Translations under genes and position numbers: made by a program
NCBI RefSeq assembly: GCF_014193255.1
Contig: NZ_JACHZB010000007.1
Span: 288,706-352,705, forward strand
Reading direction: 5' to 3'
DNA: 64,000 bases
Source: Rhizobium sp. BK196
GTDB lineage: Bacteria; Pseudomonadota; Alphaproteobacteria; Rhizobiales; Rhizobiaceae
Part shown: positions 15,412-24,949 of the stretch, piece by piece
How the letters are laid out: the number at the start of each line of letters is the position of its first letter
Numbering within the stretch: the stretch's first letter is position 1
The notes under the pieces: generated by a model
Database searches by the model: none
What the model saw: only the letters and a program-made list of their open reading frames with translations
Told to the model about the DNA's origin: nothing

Positions 15412-17487
15412 ATGGGGCAAATTTCTGCGATCGGCATCTGCAGCATCATGATGCTGCTTTCTCTTTTCGGCGCCGTTTCCGCGCAGACGACGCCGGCAAC
15501 TTCCACCGACGTTGCGCCACCGCCTGCCCAGGTGCGGCAGATGATGGAGTTGATGCAAACGCCCGAAGTGAAGCAATGGATGGCGACGCAGATGGCGGCG
15601 CCCGCAGCCTCGACCGGCAATAACGAGGAAATGTCGATATTGTCCGACCGCCTCCAGCACGCCCGCAGGCACATTGCCATGGTCTCGGGTGCGGCGATGA
15701 CACTACCTTCCGAAGTCGCACGGACGTCATCGCTTTTTCTCGGCGAATTGCGCGCGGCTGGTCCGCTTCGCATGGTCGGGCAATTTCTCGCCGTCCTCGT
15801 CACCGGCTTCATCGTCGAAATCCTGGTGCGAAGGATGGTACGTGAAAGGCGGGAGCGGGCAGCGCAGATGACAGTTACGCGCCTTGCCACTCGGGTCATT
15901 CCGGCCATCGTATTCGGCCTCGCGACGGGACTCACGTTGATCAGCTTCAATTGGCCGCCGGTCAGCCTGAATGTCGCGATTGCCATTGCCATCGCTGTCG
16001 TCGTCCAACGCTTCGCCGTTTCCATTGGCGGTGTCATCGTCGATCTCGTCACCTTGCCACGTGGCGAGGGAGAGACGGTTGCGGTTGATCCGGCTGTCGC
16101 GCAGTTCTGGTTCCGCCGCTGCACCTTGTTTGTCATCTATTTCGTCTTCGGCTGGGCCGTCCTGCAATCGATGCAGCCGCTCGGCTATTCGATGGGCGCG
16201 CGGTATCTGATCGGCTATATGCTCGGCGTCGGCCTCTTTTTGATTGCCACCGAAGCTGTCTGGTCACGGCCGGGCAATGAAACCCGGCGCAGTTATGCCA
16301 TTACCTGGCTGCTGACCCTTTATTTCCTGCTGCTCTGGGGCATATGGGTGCTGAGCTTCAATTGGCTCCTTTGGGTGTGCATCTATCTCCTGCTGCTGCC
16401 GAGGGTGCTCGCCGTTTCGACGCTGGCGGTCAAATCCTTCCACTATGCCGAAGCGGGTTTTCTTGCCAAACGCCGCATCGCGACTGTGTTACTCGACCGT
16501 GGCGTCCGGGCGCTGATCATCGCCTTTGCAGCGATCTGGCTTGGACGCATGCTCGGCGTCGAAACCACCACGATGATGATGTCGAACGAAACGATGATCG
16601 ATCGAGTGGCACGCGGTATTATCGGCGGTATCGTCATCCTCCTTGCGGCCGATCTTCTTTGGCATCTGGTCCGGGCTTATATCGACGGCAAGCTTCTGGA
16701 TTCGCCCGTCGACAGCACGGTCAGCGATGAGGACAAGGTCAAGCGCGCGCGTCTGCAGACATTGCTGCCAATCTTCCGCAACATCCTTGCCGTCGTCATC
16801 GTCGTCATCGCCGTTCTGATGGTACTTTCGGGCCTCGGCATCGAGATCGGGCCATTGATCGCCGGTGCCGGCGTCGTCGGCGTCGCAGTCGGCTTCGGTG
16901 CGCAGACCATCGTCAAGGATGTCATCAGCGGCATGTTCTATCTGTGGGACGATGCTTTTCGTGTCGGCGAATATATCGAAAGCGGCAGCCACAAGGGCGT
17001 GGTCGAAGCCTTCAGCCTGCGTTCCGTCAAACTCCGCCATCATCGTGGGCCGCTGACGACGGTGCCTTTCGGGGAGCTTGGGGCCGTCAAGAACCTCAAC
17101 CGCGATTGGACGATCGACAAGATAAGCCTGAACGTGACCTATGACACCGATCTCGTGAAAACGAAGAAGATCATCAAGCAAATCGGCCAGCAGCTTCTCG
17201 ACAACCCCGAGTGGGGTCCGAATATCATCGAAACGCTGAAGATGAAGGGGGTTGAGCAGTTCGGTGAATTCGCAATCGAGATCCGCCTTTCGATGATGAC
17301 CAAGCCCGGTGAGCAGTTCGTCATCCGCCGCAATGCGCTGGCGATGATCCGCAATGCCTTCAAGGAGAACGGTATCGAATTCGCCGTGCCGACCGTGCAG
17401 GTCTCCGGCGAGCGCGAGATTGAGGCGAGCGTCGCTGCGGCGCGTTATGCGGCGCAGGCCCGTGCCGCGGGAGAGCCGACGACCTGA
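15412..17487 (+). CDS. large MscS-family mechanosensitive channel with signal peptide
   Basis: A 691-residue MscS-type channel. An N-terminal signal peptide (about 1-25, ending VSAQ) precedes a short periplasmic segment. About nine further hydrophobic helices (about 115-435) lead into the MscS core: the pore-lining helix with GAGVVGVAVGFGAQTIVKDVISG (about 482-504) and the beta domain with VPFGELGAVKNLNRDW. A cytoplasmic cage domain extends to about 670. Such multi-helix MscS proteins (YbdG/YbiO-like size) release solutes on osmotic downshock. Start ATG at 15412 has GGAGGCGGG upstream. It precedes lpiA by 200 nt, with no evidence of co-transcription. Confidence 0.88.
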   Translation: MGQISAIGICSIMMLLSLFGAVSAQTTPATSTDVAPPPAQVRQMMELMQTPEVKQWMATQMAAPAASTGNNEEMSILSDRLQHARRHIAMVSGAAMTLPSEVARTSSLFLGELRAAGPLRMVGQFLAVLVTGFIVEILVRRMVRERRERAAQMTVTRLATRVIPAIVFGLATGLTLISFNWPPVSLNVAIAIAIAVVVQRFAVSIGGVIVDLVTLPRGEGETVAVDPAVAQFWFRRCTLFVIYFVFGWAVLQSMQPLGYSMGARYLIGYMLGVGLFLIATEAVWSRPGNETRRSYAITWLLTLYFLLLWGIWVLSFNWLLWVCIYLLLLPRVLAVSTLAVKSFHYAEAGFLAKRRIATVLLDRGVRALIIAFAAIWLGRMLGVETTTMMMSNETMIDRVARGIIGGIVILLAADLLWHLVRAYIDGKLLDSPVDSTVSDEDKVKRARLQTLLPIFRNILAVVIVVIAVLMVLSGLGIEIGPLIAGAGVVGVAVGFGAQTIVKDVISGMFYLWDDAFRVGEYIESGSHKGVVEAFSLRSVKLRHHRGPLTTVPFGELGAVKNLNRDWTIDKISLNVTYDTDLVKTKKIIKQIGQQLLDNPEWGPNIIETLKMKGVEQFGEFAIEIRLSMMTKPGEQFVIRRNALAMIRNAFKENGIEFAVPTVQVSGEREIEASVAAARYAAQARAAGEPTT

Positions 17488-17688
17488 TCTTCGATTGAAA
17501 GACAAAGCTTACGAAATCGCAATGCGATCAGGGATCAGCACTGCGCAAATTTGCCCCAATTGAGGATGAAGGAGGCGGCAAGTGCGCGGGTGTGGGTAGC
17601 CGCAACATGGTTCATAGAGCCTGTATGTTGCTTATGTTACGTCTTTCAAAAGAGATTCCCGCGAGATGGCAATTACGGCAGGTAAGAG

Positions 17689-20295
17689 ATGTCGGGTAAC
17701 GACAAGTTGGAAGTTACTTCAGAGCCGGAAGAGGGCTCTTCCTTTGGCGCACTTTTCCGGCGCTACCGCACACCGCTGACGGCTCTCGCCACGCTCCTCA
17801 TTTTCTGCCTCGTCGGCTATGCGATCATGCAGCTGACGGATGAGGTGCGCTATGACGATGTGGTCGAGGCACTGGCCGAAACGCGGCCGAGTTCGATCCT
17901 GATCGCACTGTTCTTTACGGCGCTGAGCTTCCTGGCGCTCGTCTTCTATGATCTCAACGCCATCGACTATATCGGCAGGCGTCTGCCCTTCCCGCATGTC
18001 GCGCTGACGGCCTTCAGCGCCTATGCTGTCGGCAATACCGCCGGTTTCGGCGCTCTCTCCGGTGGTGCGATCCGTTACCGTGCCTATACGCGGCTTGGAA
18101 TTGCGCCCGAAGATATCGGCCGTATCATCGCTTTCGTGACACTTTCCTTTGGCCTCGGGCTGGCTGCCGTCGCAGCAATTGCGCTCCTCGTCATTGCCGA
18201 TGAGATCGCCCCGCTGATCAGCGTCAGCAGCCTATGGCTTCGCATCATCGCGGCAGCGATCCTGGCAATCCTCGGCTCTCTCATGGTCATCGGCCGCGAA
18301 GGCCGGGTGATCGAAATCGGGTCGATCGCGCTCCGCCTGCCGGATTCGCGTACGTGGTCGCGCCAGTTCCTGGTGACCGCATTCGATATCGCGGCTTCCG
18401 CCTCGGTGCTCTATGTGCTCCTGCCGCAGACGGCGATCGGCTGGCCGGTGTTTCTGGCAGTTTATGCGATTGCCGTCGGCCTTGGCGTGCTGAGCCATGT
18501 GCCGGCGGGCCTCGGCGTTTTCGAGACCGTCATCATCGCTTCGCTCGGCAGCGCGGTGAATATCGATGCCGTCCTCGGCTCACTGGTTCTTTATCGTCTG
18601 ATCTATCACGTCTTGCCGCTGCTGATCGCCATCCTTGCGGTTTCGGTGACGGAGCTTCGCCGCTTCGTGGATCATCCGGCCGCCTCCAGCGTGCGGCGCA
18701 TCGGCGGACGGCTGATGCCGCAGCTGCTTTCGGCGCTGGCGCTGCTTCTCGGCGTCATGCTAATTTTTTCGAGCGTGACGCCGACGCCTGACCAGAATCT
18801 TGAATTCCTCTCCAACTATCTGCCGCTGCCGATCGTGGAAGGTGCCCACTTCCTCTCCAGCCTTCTTGGCCTTGCACTGGTCGTTGCGGCGCGGGGCCTT
18901 GGCCAGAGGCTCGATGGCGCCTGGTGGGTGGCGGTGTTTTCGGCGGTTGCTGCCTTGACGCTCTCGTTGCTGAAGGCGATCGCCCTTGTCGAAGCGGCTT
19001 TCCTCGCCTTTCTCGTTTTCGGCCTATTCGTCAGCCGTCGGCTTTTTACTCGCCATGCTTCGCTTCTCAACCAGGCGATGACGGCTTCCTGGCTGATGGC
19101 GATCGCTGTGATTATCGGAGGCGCGGTCGTCATCCTGCTCTTCGTCTATCGTGACGTCGAATACAGCAACGAGCTCTGGTGGCAGTTCGAATTTGCCGCA
19201 GAAGCGCCGCGCGGCCTGCGTGCCGTGCTCGGCATCTCCATCATTTCCTCAGCCATTGCCATTTTCAGCCTGTTGCGGCCGGCGACTTTCAAACCGGAAC
19301 CGGCAGATGAAGAGGCGGTGCGCCGTGCCGTGGAAATCGTCGAGAAACAGGATAGCGCAGACGCCAATCTGGTGCGCATGGGGGATAAGTCCATCATGTT
19401 TTCGGAAAAGGGCGACGCCTTCATCATGTATGGCCGGCAGGGCCGTTCGTGGATAGCGTTGTTTGATCCGATCGGCGATCGTCATGCTGTGCCGGAACTG
19501 GTCTGGCGCTTCGTGGAAGCGGCGCGCGCTGCAGGCTGCCGCGCTGTATTCTATCAGATCTCGCCGGCGCTGCTTTCGCATTGCGCCGACGCCGGACTGC
19601 GCGCCTTCAAGCTCGGCGAACTGGCAGTGACCGACCTGCGCACCTTCGAGATGAAGGGCGGCAAATGGGCGAACTTGCGCCAGACCGCAAGCCGCGCCCA
19701 GCGCGACGGTTTGGAATTCAGCGTTGTCGAACCAGTCGATATTCCCGGGATCATCGACGATCTCTCGGCCGTTTCCAACGCTTGGCTCGAGCATCACAAT
19801 GCCAAGGAGAAGGGCTTCTCGCTCGGCGCCTTCGATCCGGATTATGTAAAGTCGCAACCGGTCGGCATTCTCAAGAAGGACGGCCGGATCGTTGCCTTTG
19901 CCAATATCCTTGTCACCGCGGCGAAAGAGGAAGGGACGATCGACCTGATGCGCTTCTCGCCTGATGCGCCCAAGGGATCTATGGACTTCCTGTTCGTGCA
20001 GATCATGGAACATCTGCGCGCCCAAGGTTTTACGCATTTCAACCTCGGCATGGCGCCCCTCTCCGGCATGTCGAAACGCGAGGTGGCGCCCGTTTGGGAC
20101 CGTATCGGCGGTACCGTCTTCGAACACGGCGAGCGCTTCTACAACTTCAAAGGGCTTCGCGCCTTCAAATCCAAGTTTCATCCGCACTGGCAACCGCGCT
20201 ATCTTGCGGTTTCAGGAGGGGGCAATCCGATGATCGCATTGATGGATGCGACATTTCTGATCGGGGGCGGATTGAAAGGGGTAGTGAGAAAATGA
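17689..20295 (+). CDS. lpiA: phosphatidylglycerol lysyltransferase (MprF/LpiA)
   Basis: An 868-residue bifunctional membrane protein that uses lysyl-tRNA to make lysyl-phosphatidylglycerol and flips it outward, lowering surface negative charge. In rhizobia it is called LpiA, an acid-inducible factor for low-pH and cationic-peptide tolerance. Residues about 25-545 carry about fourteen hydrophobic helices (flippase part), including GNTAGFGALSGGAIRYR (about 103-119). The C-terminal domain (about 550-860) is DUF2156/GNAT-like, with DKSIMFSEKGDAFIMYGRQG and FNLGMAPLSGM. Its stop overlaps the acvB start (ATGA), showing tight translational coupling. No regulatory motif is clear in the 200-nt upstream interval. 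Confidence 0.94.
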   Translation: MSGNDKLEVTSEPEEGSSFGALFRRYRTPLTALATLLIFCLVGYAIMQLTDEVRYDDVVEALAETRPSSILIALFFTALSFLALVFYDLNAIDYIGRRLPFPHVALTAFSAYAVGNTAGFGALSGGAIRYRAYTRLGIAPEDIGRIIAFVTLSFGLGLAAVAAIALLVIADEIAPLISVSSLWLRIIAAAILAILGSLMVIGREGRVIEIGSIALRLPDSRTWSRQFLVTAFDIAASASVLYVLLPQTAIGWPVFLAVYAIAVGLGVLSHVPAGLGVFETVIIASLGSAVNIDAVLGSLVLYRLIYHVLPLLIAILAVSVTELRRFVDHPAASSVRRIGGRLMPQLLSALALLLGVMLIFSSVTPTPDQNLEFLSNYLPLPIVEGAHFLSSLLGLALVVAARGLGQRLDGAWWVAVFSAVAALTLSLLKAIALVEAAFLAFLVFGLFVSRRLFTRHASLLNQAMTASWLMAIAVIIGGAVVILLFVYRDVEYSNELWWQFEFAAEAPRGLRAVLGISIISSAIAIFSLLRPATFKPEPADEEAVRRAVEIVEKQDSADANLVRMGDKSIMFSEKGDAFIMYGRQGRSWIALFDPIGDRHAVPELVWRFVEAARAAGCRAVFYQISPALLSHCADAGLRAFKLGELAVTDLRTFEMKGGKWANLRQTASRAQRDGLEFSVVEPVDIPGIIDDLSAVSNAWLEHHNAKEKGFSLGAFDPDYVKSQPVGILKKDGRIVAFANILVTAAKEEGTIDLMRFSPDAPKGSMDFLFVQIMEHLRAQGFTHFNLGMAPLSGMSKREVAPVWDRIGGTVFEHGERFYNFKGLRAFKSKFHPHWQPRYLAVSGGGNPMIALMDATFLIGGGLKGVVRK

Positions 20296-21674
20296 TGAAA
20301 AAATATCTGTTTGCTGCTGTATGCGTCAGCATGCTCGCGGCCGCGCCGTCTTATGCTGCGGATGAAACCACTGAGAGTTTCGAAACTGGCCTTATCCCTT
20401 CGCCGCACATCTTCCTGCCGCAGGGCGAGGTGAAGGGTGCGGTCTTCCTGATTTCCGATGCAGCGGGCTGGGGAGACAATGAAAAGACCGAGGCAGATCG
20501 TCTGGTTTCGCAGGGTTCCGTCGTCATCGGCGTCGATTTTCCGTCCTATATGGAAGCGCTGAACCGCTATGATGTCAGTCTCAACGATGGCTGCATCTAC
20601 ACGGTTTCCGATATTGAATCGCTCAGCCAGCAGGTACAGCGCGCCGCCGGCAACAGCCCCTATCACCTGCCGATCGTTGCCGGCATCGGCGAAGGCGGCG
20701 CGCTGGCGCTTGCCATTGCCGCACAGACACCTGATGCGACGATCGGCCAGACATTTGCCGTCGATCCGCGTGCCGGCATTCCGCTGAGCAAGGAGCTCTG
20801 TACACCGGCCACGAAGAAGGTGGTCGGAGACCGCAGCGTCTATGGGCTCACCGATGGTGCTCTGCCGGATCCTGTTATCGCCACCTTCACGCCCAAGGCC
20901 GACAAGGATGGCCGTGCTCATGTCGAGGATATCAAGAAGACACATGACGCCATCGAAATCCGCGAATCCACGGACGATGCGCAGACTGTGTTTGCCGATA
21001 CGCTCGACGATCTGGTGACGGCTTCCGGCGCCTTCGACAATCCGCTCGGTCTGCCGCTTGCCGTTCTCGACGCCACGCCGAATCTCGACACGATGGCGGT
21101 GATCTATTCCGGCGATGGCGGCTGGCGCGATATCGACAAGGAAGTGGGCGGCAAGCTGCAGAAGGAAGGCATCCCTGTCGTCGGCATCGACTCGCTACGC
21201 TATTTCTGGACGGAGCGGAAGCCGCAAGAAACGGCCGACGATCTTTCCCGTATTATCGAATTTTACCGCAAGCAGTGGAAGGTGAAGCACGTCCTGTTGA
21301 TCGGTTATTCTTTCGGCGCCGATATAGTGCCCGCCTCCTATCAGCTTTTGAAGCCTGCGGAGAAGGCGGCTGTTGCGCAGATTTCGCTTCTCTCGCTGTC
21401 GCACCAGGTCGATTATGTCATCTCCGTCATGGGCTGGCTCGGTCAGAAAACCGAGGGGGCAGGCGGCGATCCTATCGAGGAGCTCAAGGGTGCCGATCCG
21501 AAGCTCGTCCAATGCATCTACGGCAAGGATGATGACGATGATGTTGCCTGCCCCGCCGTCAAGGACGTCGGCGGCGAGGTCATCGAACTGCCGGGCGATC
21601 ATCACTTCGACGAAAATTACGATCTTCTGACGAAGACGATCGTCGACGGCTTGAAGGCGCGCCTCAAGGGCTAA
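20292..21674 (+). CDS. acvB: AcvB/VirJ family periplasmic lysyl-phosphatidylglycerol hydrolase
   Basis: A 460-residue exported protein with an N-terminal signal peptide (about 1-23, ending SYAAD). It has two related halves, the second being the VirJ-type alpha/beta-hydrolase domain (about 250-460) with the nucleophile elbow GYSFGAD (Ser about 340). AcvB in Agrobacterium supports virulence and has been reported to hydrolyse lysyl-phosphatidylglycerol, the product of the adjacent LpiA. In R. tropici the homologue is called AtvA. The start overlaps the lpiA stop by four bases, so synthesis and turnover of the lipid are made from one message. A second ATG three bases on (20295) is equally possible. 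Confidence 0.93.
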   Translation: MMKKYLFAAVCVSMLAAAPSYAADETTESFETGLIPSPHIFLPQGEVKGAVFLISDAAGWGDNEKTEADRLVSQGSVVIGVDFPSYMEALNRYDVSLNDGCIYTVSDIESLSQQVQRAAGNSPYHLPIVAGIGEGGALALAIAAQTPDATIGQTFAVDPRAGIPLSKELCTPATKKVVGDRSVYGLTDGALPDPVIATFTPKADKDGRAHVEDIKKTHDAIEIRESTDDAQTVFADTLDDLVTASGAFDNPLGLPLAVLDATPNLDTMAVIYSGDGGWRDIDKEVGGKLQKEGIPVVGIDSLRYFWTERKPQETADDLSRIIEFYRKQWKVKHVLLIGYSFGADIVPASYQLLKPAEKAAVAQISLLSLSHQVDYVISVMGWLGQKTEGAGGDPIEELKGADPKLVQCIYGKDDDDDVACPAVKDVGGEVIELPGDHHFDENYDLLTKTIVDGLKARLKG

Positions 21675-21771
21675 AGAGCGGCGCGATCTTTCAGATTCGC
21701 TTGCCACGCTTTAGGCTCTTGTTTTCGCATGTCGTTACCCCAAAACCGCGGAGCACTTTGCGCGACATGCT

Positions 21772-22335
21772 CTAACGCATCAGCATCTGTTCACTCCAGC
21801 CGAGGGCGGCAACCTCGCCGCCTCGGAACCTAGCATCGTCATCGACGATGAATTCGTCGAGTTGCGGCGGGGCGACGCTGCTTCCAGCCAGCATGGCGTG
21901 GACCTGTCCGCGATGGTGCGTCTGATGTTGGAAGAGGTGACTCAGCACATCGTCCACGCGTTCCCGCTGGAGGCGGCCCTCGCGCTGAAGCTCCACGGCC
22001 GAAGTAAGCTTCTCGGGTGTCAGACCTTCGCAGATTGCAACAAGACGCTGGTCGACCTTCGCCTGCTCTGCGGAGAGCGACGGGATATCGTCAAAGGGCT
22101 CTTCGATGTCGAAAGCGCGAAGGCCGAGCGTGCCGCCTTCCAGCCCGTTGACATAGAACCAGTCGACCGTGAGAATGTGGTTCAGCGTCGATTTGATCGA
22201 TGGGAAAAAACTTGTACGCGTGGCCTCGAATTCACCGGGCTTGAGGGTCGCGCAGGCGGCAAGAAGCCGGTTGTTCGCCAGGGCATTGTTGTAGGCGAGC
22301 TTTCGGAACATGCGACAGGGATCGAAACTCGGCAT
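21772..22335 (-). CDS. DinB family protein
   Basis: A 187-residue four-helix-bundle protein of the DinB/YfiT superfamily. The probable metal triad is His53 (in LNHIL) with His137 and His141 in the segment HQTHHRGQVHAML. Superfamily members include thiol-dependent S-transferases (bacillithiol, mycothiol, maleylpyruvate isomerase), but rhizobia use glutathione and the substrate here is unknown. It stands alone, on the same strand as the Nudix-phosphoesterase-ruv genes that precede it. Confidence 0.87.
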   Translation of the reverse strand: MPSFDPCRMFRKLAYNNALANNRLLAACATLKPGEFEATRTSFFPSIKSTLNHILTVDWFYVNGLEGGTLGLRAFDIEEPFDDIPSLSAEQAKVDQRLVAICEGLTPEKLTSAVELQREGRLQRERVDDVLSHLFQHQTHHRGQVHAMLAGSSVAPPQLDEFIVDDDARFRGGEVAALGWSEQMLMR

Positions 22336-22421
22336 CGCCTCTCCTCTTTAATGCATGCATTGTCTCTTTGTTTTCAGGCAATCCTGGACGCAGAACGCTT
22401 CACGCTTTTGCGGGGTTTACC

Positions 22422-22949
22422 CTAGTTCTTGTCATCGAGATCGCCGTCTCGCCACACGAGATGACGGGGCGAGGCGGGCAGGTTCTCGATCTCGGCCGCG
22501 ATGAAATAGGGCGGAATATCAAGAGTAGTCAGGGCCTGGAATGTTGCAGGCACCCATTTGAATTCCAGATGGTTGTCGCCGTCCTCCACCCGATGAATGA
22601 TCTCATGCGTGCGGAACGGAAATTCCTGGGGGATTTCCATGAAATAGTAGAGGCCGAGTTCATGCCAGTCGCGCCCCTCGTAATGGAAGAAGTTCTCGAC
22701 GCTCCAGAGCAGGCGGCCGACGGTCACTTCGACGCCGATCTCCTCCATCATCTCCCGCTTCAGCGTTTCCTCAGAGGTTTCGCCGATCTCCGCACGGCCG
22801 CCGGGAAAAGTCCAGAAAGGTTCGTGAACGGCGCGATGGACAAGCACGTGCCCATCACGAAAGCCGAGCCCGGCAATGCGGTAGTTGAAGCGCTGGCGGC
22901 CTGAATTGAGGCGAACGACAGTTCTCTTGGGCATGATATTATCCGACAT
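22422..22949 (-). CDS. Nudix hydrolase
   Basis: A 175-residue Nudix pyrophosphohydrolase. The full box GX5EX7REUXEEXGU is present at residues 51-73 (G51, E57, R65-E66, E69-E70, G72). Substrates of such proteins range from oxidised nucleotides to NADH or ADP-ribose, and nothing here discriminates. The chosen ATG at 22947-22949 overlaps the end of the phosphoesterase gene by 11 nt; a second Met at 22934 would remove the overlap. Likely the last gene of a ruvCAB-phosphoesterase-Nudix transcript. Confidence 0.88.
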   Translation of the reverse strand: MSDNIMPKRTVVRLNSGRQRFNYRIAGLGFRDGHVLVHRAVHEPFWTFPGGRAEIGETSEETLKREMMEEIGVEVTVGRLLWSVENFFHYEGRDWHELGLYYFMEIPQEFPFRTHEIIHRVEDGDNHLEFKWVPATFQALTTLDIPPYFIAAEIENLPASPRHLVWRDGDLDDKN

Positions 22950-23841
22950 CGATGACCACTATCTCCGGCGGAACGCCGAAGCGCACGGGCGCGATGGAGC
23001 AGCCGAGTCCGCTGGAAACGATGATATTTCGGCCGTTCTCTAGGATATGGCCGTAGGCATACCGATCGCCATAGCGTGAGGGCACCATCGGCGAATAACC
23101 GAGAAGACGGATCTGTCCTCCATGCGTATGGCCGGACAGGGTGAGCGATACACGTTCGGGCACGCGCGGAAAAATATCAGGCTCGTGGGCGAGCAGGATG
23201 ACGGGCAGGTCATCGGAAACCTGCGCGAGCGTTCCGTCGAGATCATCGAGACCCTGCATCCGGCTGCGGCCCCATTTCCTGTCCGGCAGGAGCGCCAACT
23301 GGTCTTCCAGACCCGCCAGCCAAAAGCCATATCCGTCCTTTTCCAAACGGACGGCGCGATTGCTGTAGACGGGAATACCGGCGTCGGCCAAAGCCCTATG
23401 TCCGATCGTATCGCCTCCGCCATTCATCTGCGCGGTTCTATCTTCCCACCAATCATGGTTGCCCATGATCGCATGGACTCCCAGCGGGGCTTTGAGCGTC
23501 GCCAGCGCCTTTGACCATTCACTGGAATGAACGTAACCCGTCACCATGTTCATGCCCGCCGCGTAGTCTCCGAGCAGGAAGGTGATGTCGCCCTCCAGTT
23601 CGTTGGCGCGGGCGCAGATCGAGGTGATGCGGTCTGCCGACATCCAGGGTTCGCAGGCGTGGAAATCGGCCAATGCGACAAGACGCAGCTTCAGACCGGG
23701 TGTCCAGCCCGGCGGGGTTAGCTTGTAACGGGAAATTGTCAGCCGGGCCAGCGGTTCATAGGCGAAGGCATATCCGCCGAGTGCCATCAGGCCGGCAAAA
23801 CTGCTGCCCGCCAATTTGAGAAAGCCGCGCCGGCTGATCAA
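22939..23841 (-). CDS. Tat-exported metallophosphoesterase (YkuE-like)
   Basis: A 300-residue calcineurin-like metallophosphoesterase. The N-terminus ISRRGFLKLAGSSFAG is a textbook twin-arginine signal, so it should be exported folded with its metals. The metal-binding motifs are DFHA (replacing the usual DxH), LGDY, GNHDWW and a C-terminal SGHTHGGQ. It resembles YkuE/UDP-2,3-diacylglucosamine-type phosphoesterases. Translation probably starts at TTG (23839-23841), immediately next to the ruvB stop, implying coupling to ruvB. The substrate is unknown. Confidence 0.85.
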   Translation of the reverse strand: MISRRGFLKLAGSSFAGLMALGGYAFAYEPLARLTISRYKLTPPGWTPGLKLRLVALADFHACEPWMSADRITSICARANELEGDITFLLGDYAAGMNMVTGYVHSSEWSKALATLKAPLGVHAIMGNHDWWEDRTAQMNGGGDTIGHRALADAGIPVYSNRAVRLEKDGYGFWLAGLEDQLALLPDRKWGRSRMQGLDDLDGTLAQVSDDLPVILLAHEPDIFPRVPERVSLTLSGHTHGGQIRLLGYSPMVPSRYGDRYAYGHILENGRNIIVSSGLGCSIAPVRFGVPPEIVVIDVG

Positions 23842-24879
23842 TCAATCGTCCTCCCGGAACAGCCCGAACTGTGCAGCCTCCATATCCTTCGGTGGCTGCA
23901 TGCCGAGATGTTTCCACGCGATTGCGGTCAGAACGCGGCCACGTGGCGTACGCTGGATAAAACCCTGCTGGATCATGTAGGGCTCGATAATGTCTTCGAT
24001 GGCATCGCGTGGCTCGGAGAGGCCGGCGGCAATGGTTTCGATGCCGACCGGGCCGCCGCCGAAGTTGACCGCGATCATATTGAGGTAACGCTTATCGAGC
24101 TGGTCAAAGCCGACATTGTCGACCAGCAGGCGGGTCAGCGCCTCGTCGGCGACCTCGCGGGTGACGGCTTCGACCCTTGCGACTTCGGCGAAGTCGCGTA
24201 CGCGGCGCAGCAGGCGGCCGGCGATGCGCGGCGTGCCGCGAGCGCGCCGCGCGATCTCGCGGGCGCCGTCATCGGTCATGCCAAGGCCCATCAGGCGGGC
24301 GCCGCGGCGAACGATCAGCTCCAGCTCCTCCACCGTATAGAAGGAGAGGCGCACCGGAATGCCGAAACGGTCGCGCAACGGGGTCGTCAGCAGGCCGAGG
24401 CGGGTGGTCGCGGCAACGAGCGTGAATTTCGACAGATCGATCTTCACCGAGCGGGCGGCCGGGCCTTCGCCGATGATGAGGTCGAGCTGGAAATCTTCCA
24501 TGGCCGGATAGAGGATTTCCTCGACCGCCGGATTGAGGCGATGGATTTCGTCGATGAAAAGAACGTCGCGCTCTTCGAGATTGGTCAGCAACGCAGCGAG
24601 ATCGCCGGCTTTTGCGATGACCGGGCCGGAGGTCGAGCGGAAGTTGACGCCGAGTTCCTTCGCCATAATCTGCGCCAGCGTCGTCTTGCCGAGGCCCGGC
24701 GGACCGACGAAGAGGACGTGATCCAGCGCCTCGCCTCGGTTCTTGGCTGCTTCGATGAAAATCTTGAGATTGGCACGCGCTTCCGCCTGGCCGGTGAACT
24801 CGTCCAGAGACTGCGGGCGCAGCGTCGTATCCAGGTCTTCGCCACGCTTTTCAGGCGCTATCAGGCGATCAGCGGTCAT
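23842..24879 (-). CDS. ruvB: Holliday junction branch migration DNA helicase RuvB
   Basis: RuvB (345 aa) is the hexameric AAA+ motor that drives Holliday-junction branch migration with RuvA. Walker A is GPPGLGKT (59-66), Walker B is LFIDEIHRLN, and sensor 1 is AATTRLG. The C-terminal winged-helix domain includes the run with TPRGR. Length and motifs are canonical. It is third in ruvC-ruvA-ruvB, 70 nt after ruvA, with the phosphoesterase gene abutting its stop codon. Confidence 0.97.
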   Translation of the reverse strand: MTADRLIAPEKRGEDLDTTLRPQSLDEFTGQAEARANLKIFIEAAKNRGEALDHVLFVGPPGLGKTTLAQIMAKELGVNFRSTSGPVIAKAGDLAALLTNLEERDVLFIDEIHRLNPAVEEILYPAMEDFQLDLIIGEGPAARSVKIDLSKFTLVAATTRLGLLTTPLRDRFGIPVRLSFYTVEELELIVRRGARLMGLGMTDDGAREIARRARGTPRIAGRLLRRVRDFAEVARVEAVTREVADEALTRLLVDNVGFDQLDKRYLNMIAVNFGGGPVGIETIAAGLSEPRDAIEDIIEPYMIQQGFIQRTPRGRVLTAIAWKHLGMQPPKDMEAAQFGLFREDD

Positions 24880-24949
24880 CAGGCACTTCCGTTCAAAGCT
24901 TGCTCAAGTCCATACACCAAGCGGTCGCCGTTGACATCCCGTCGGGCAA

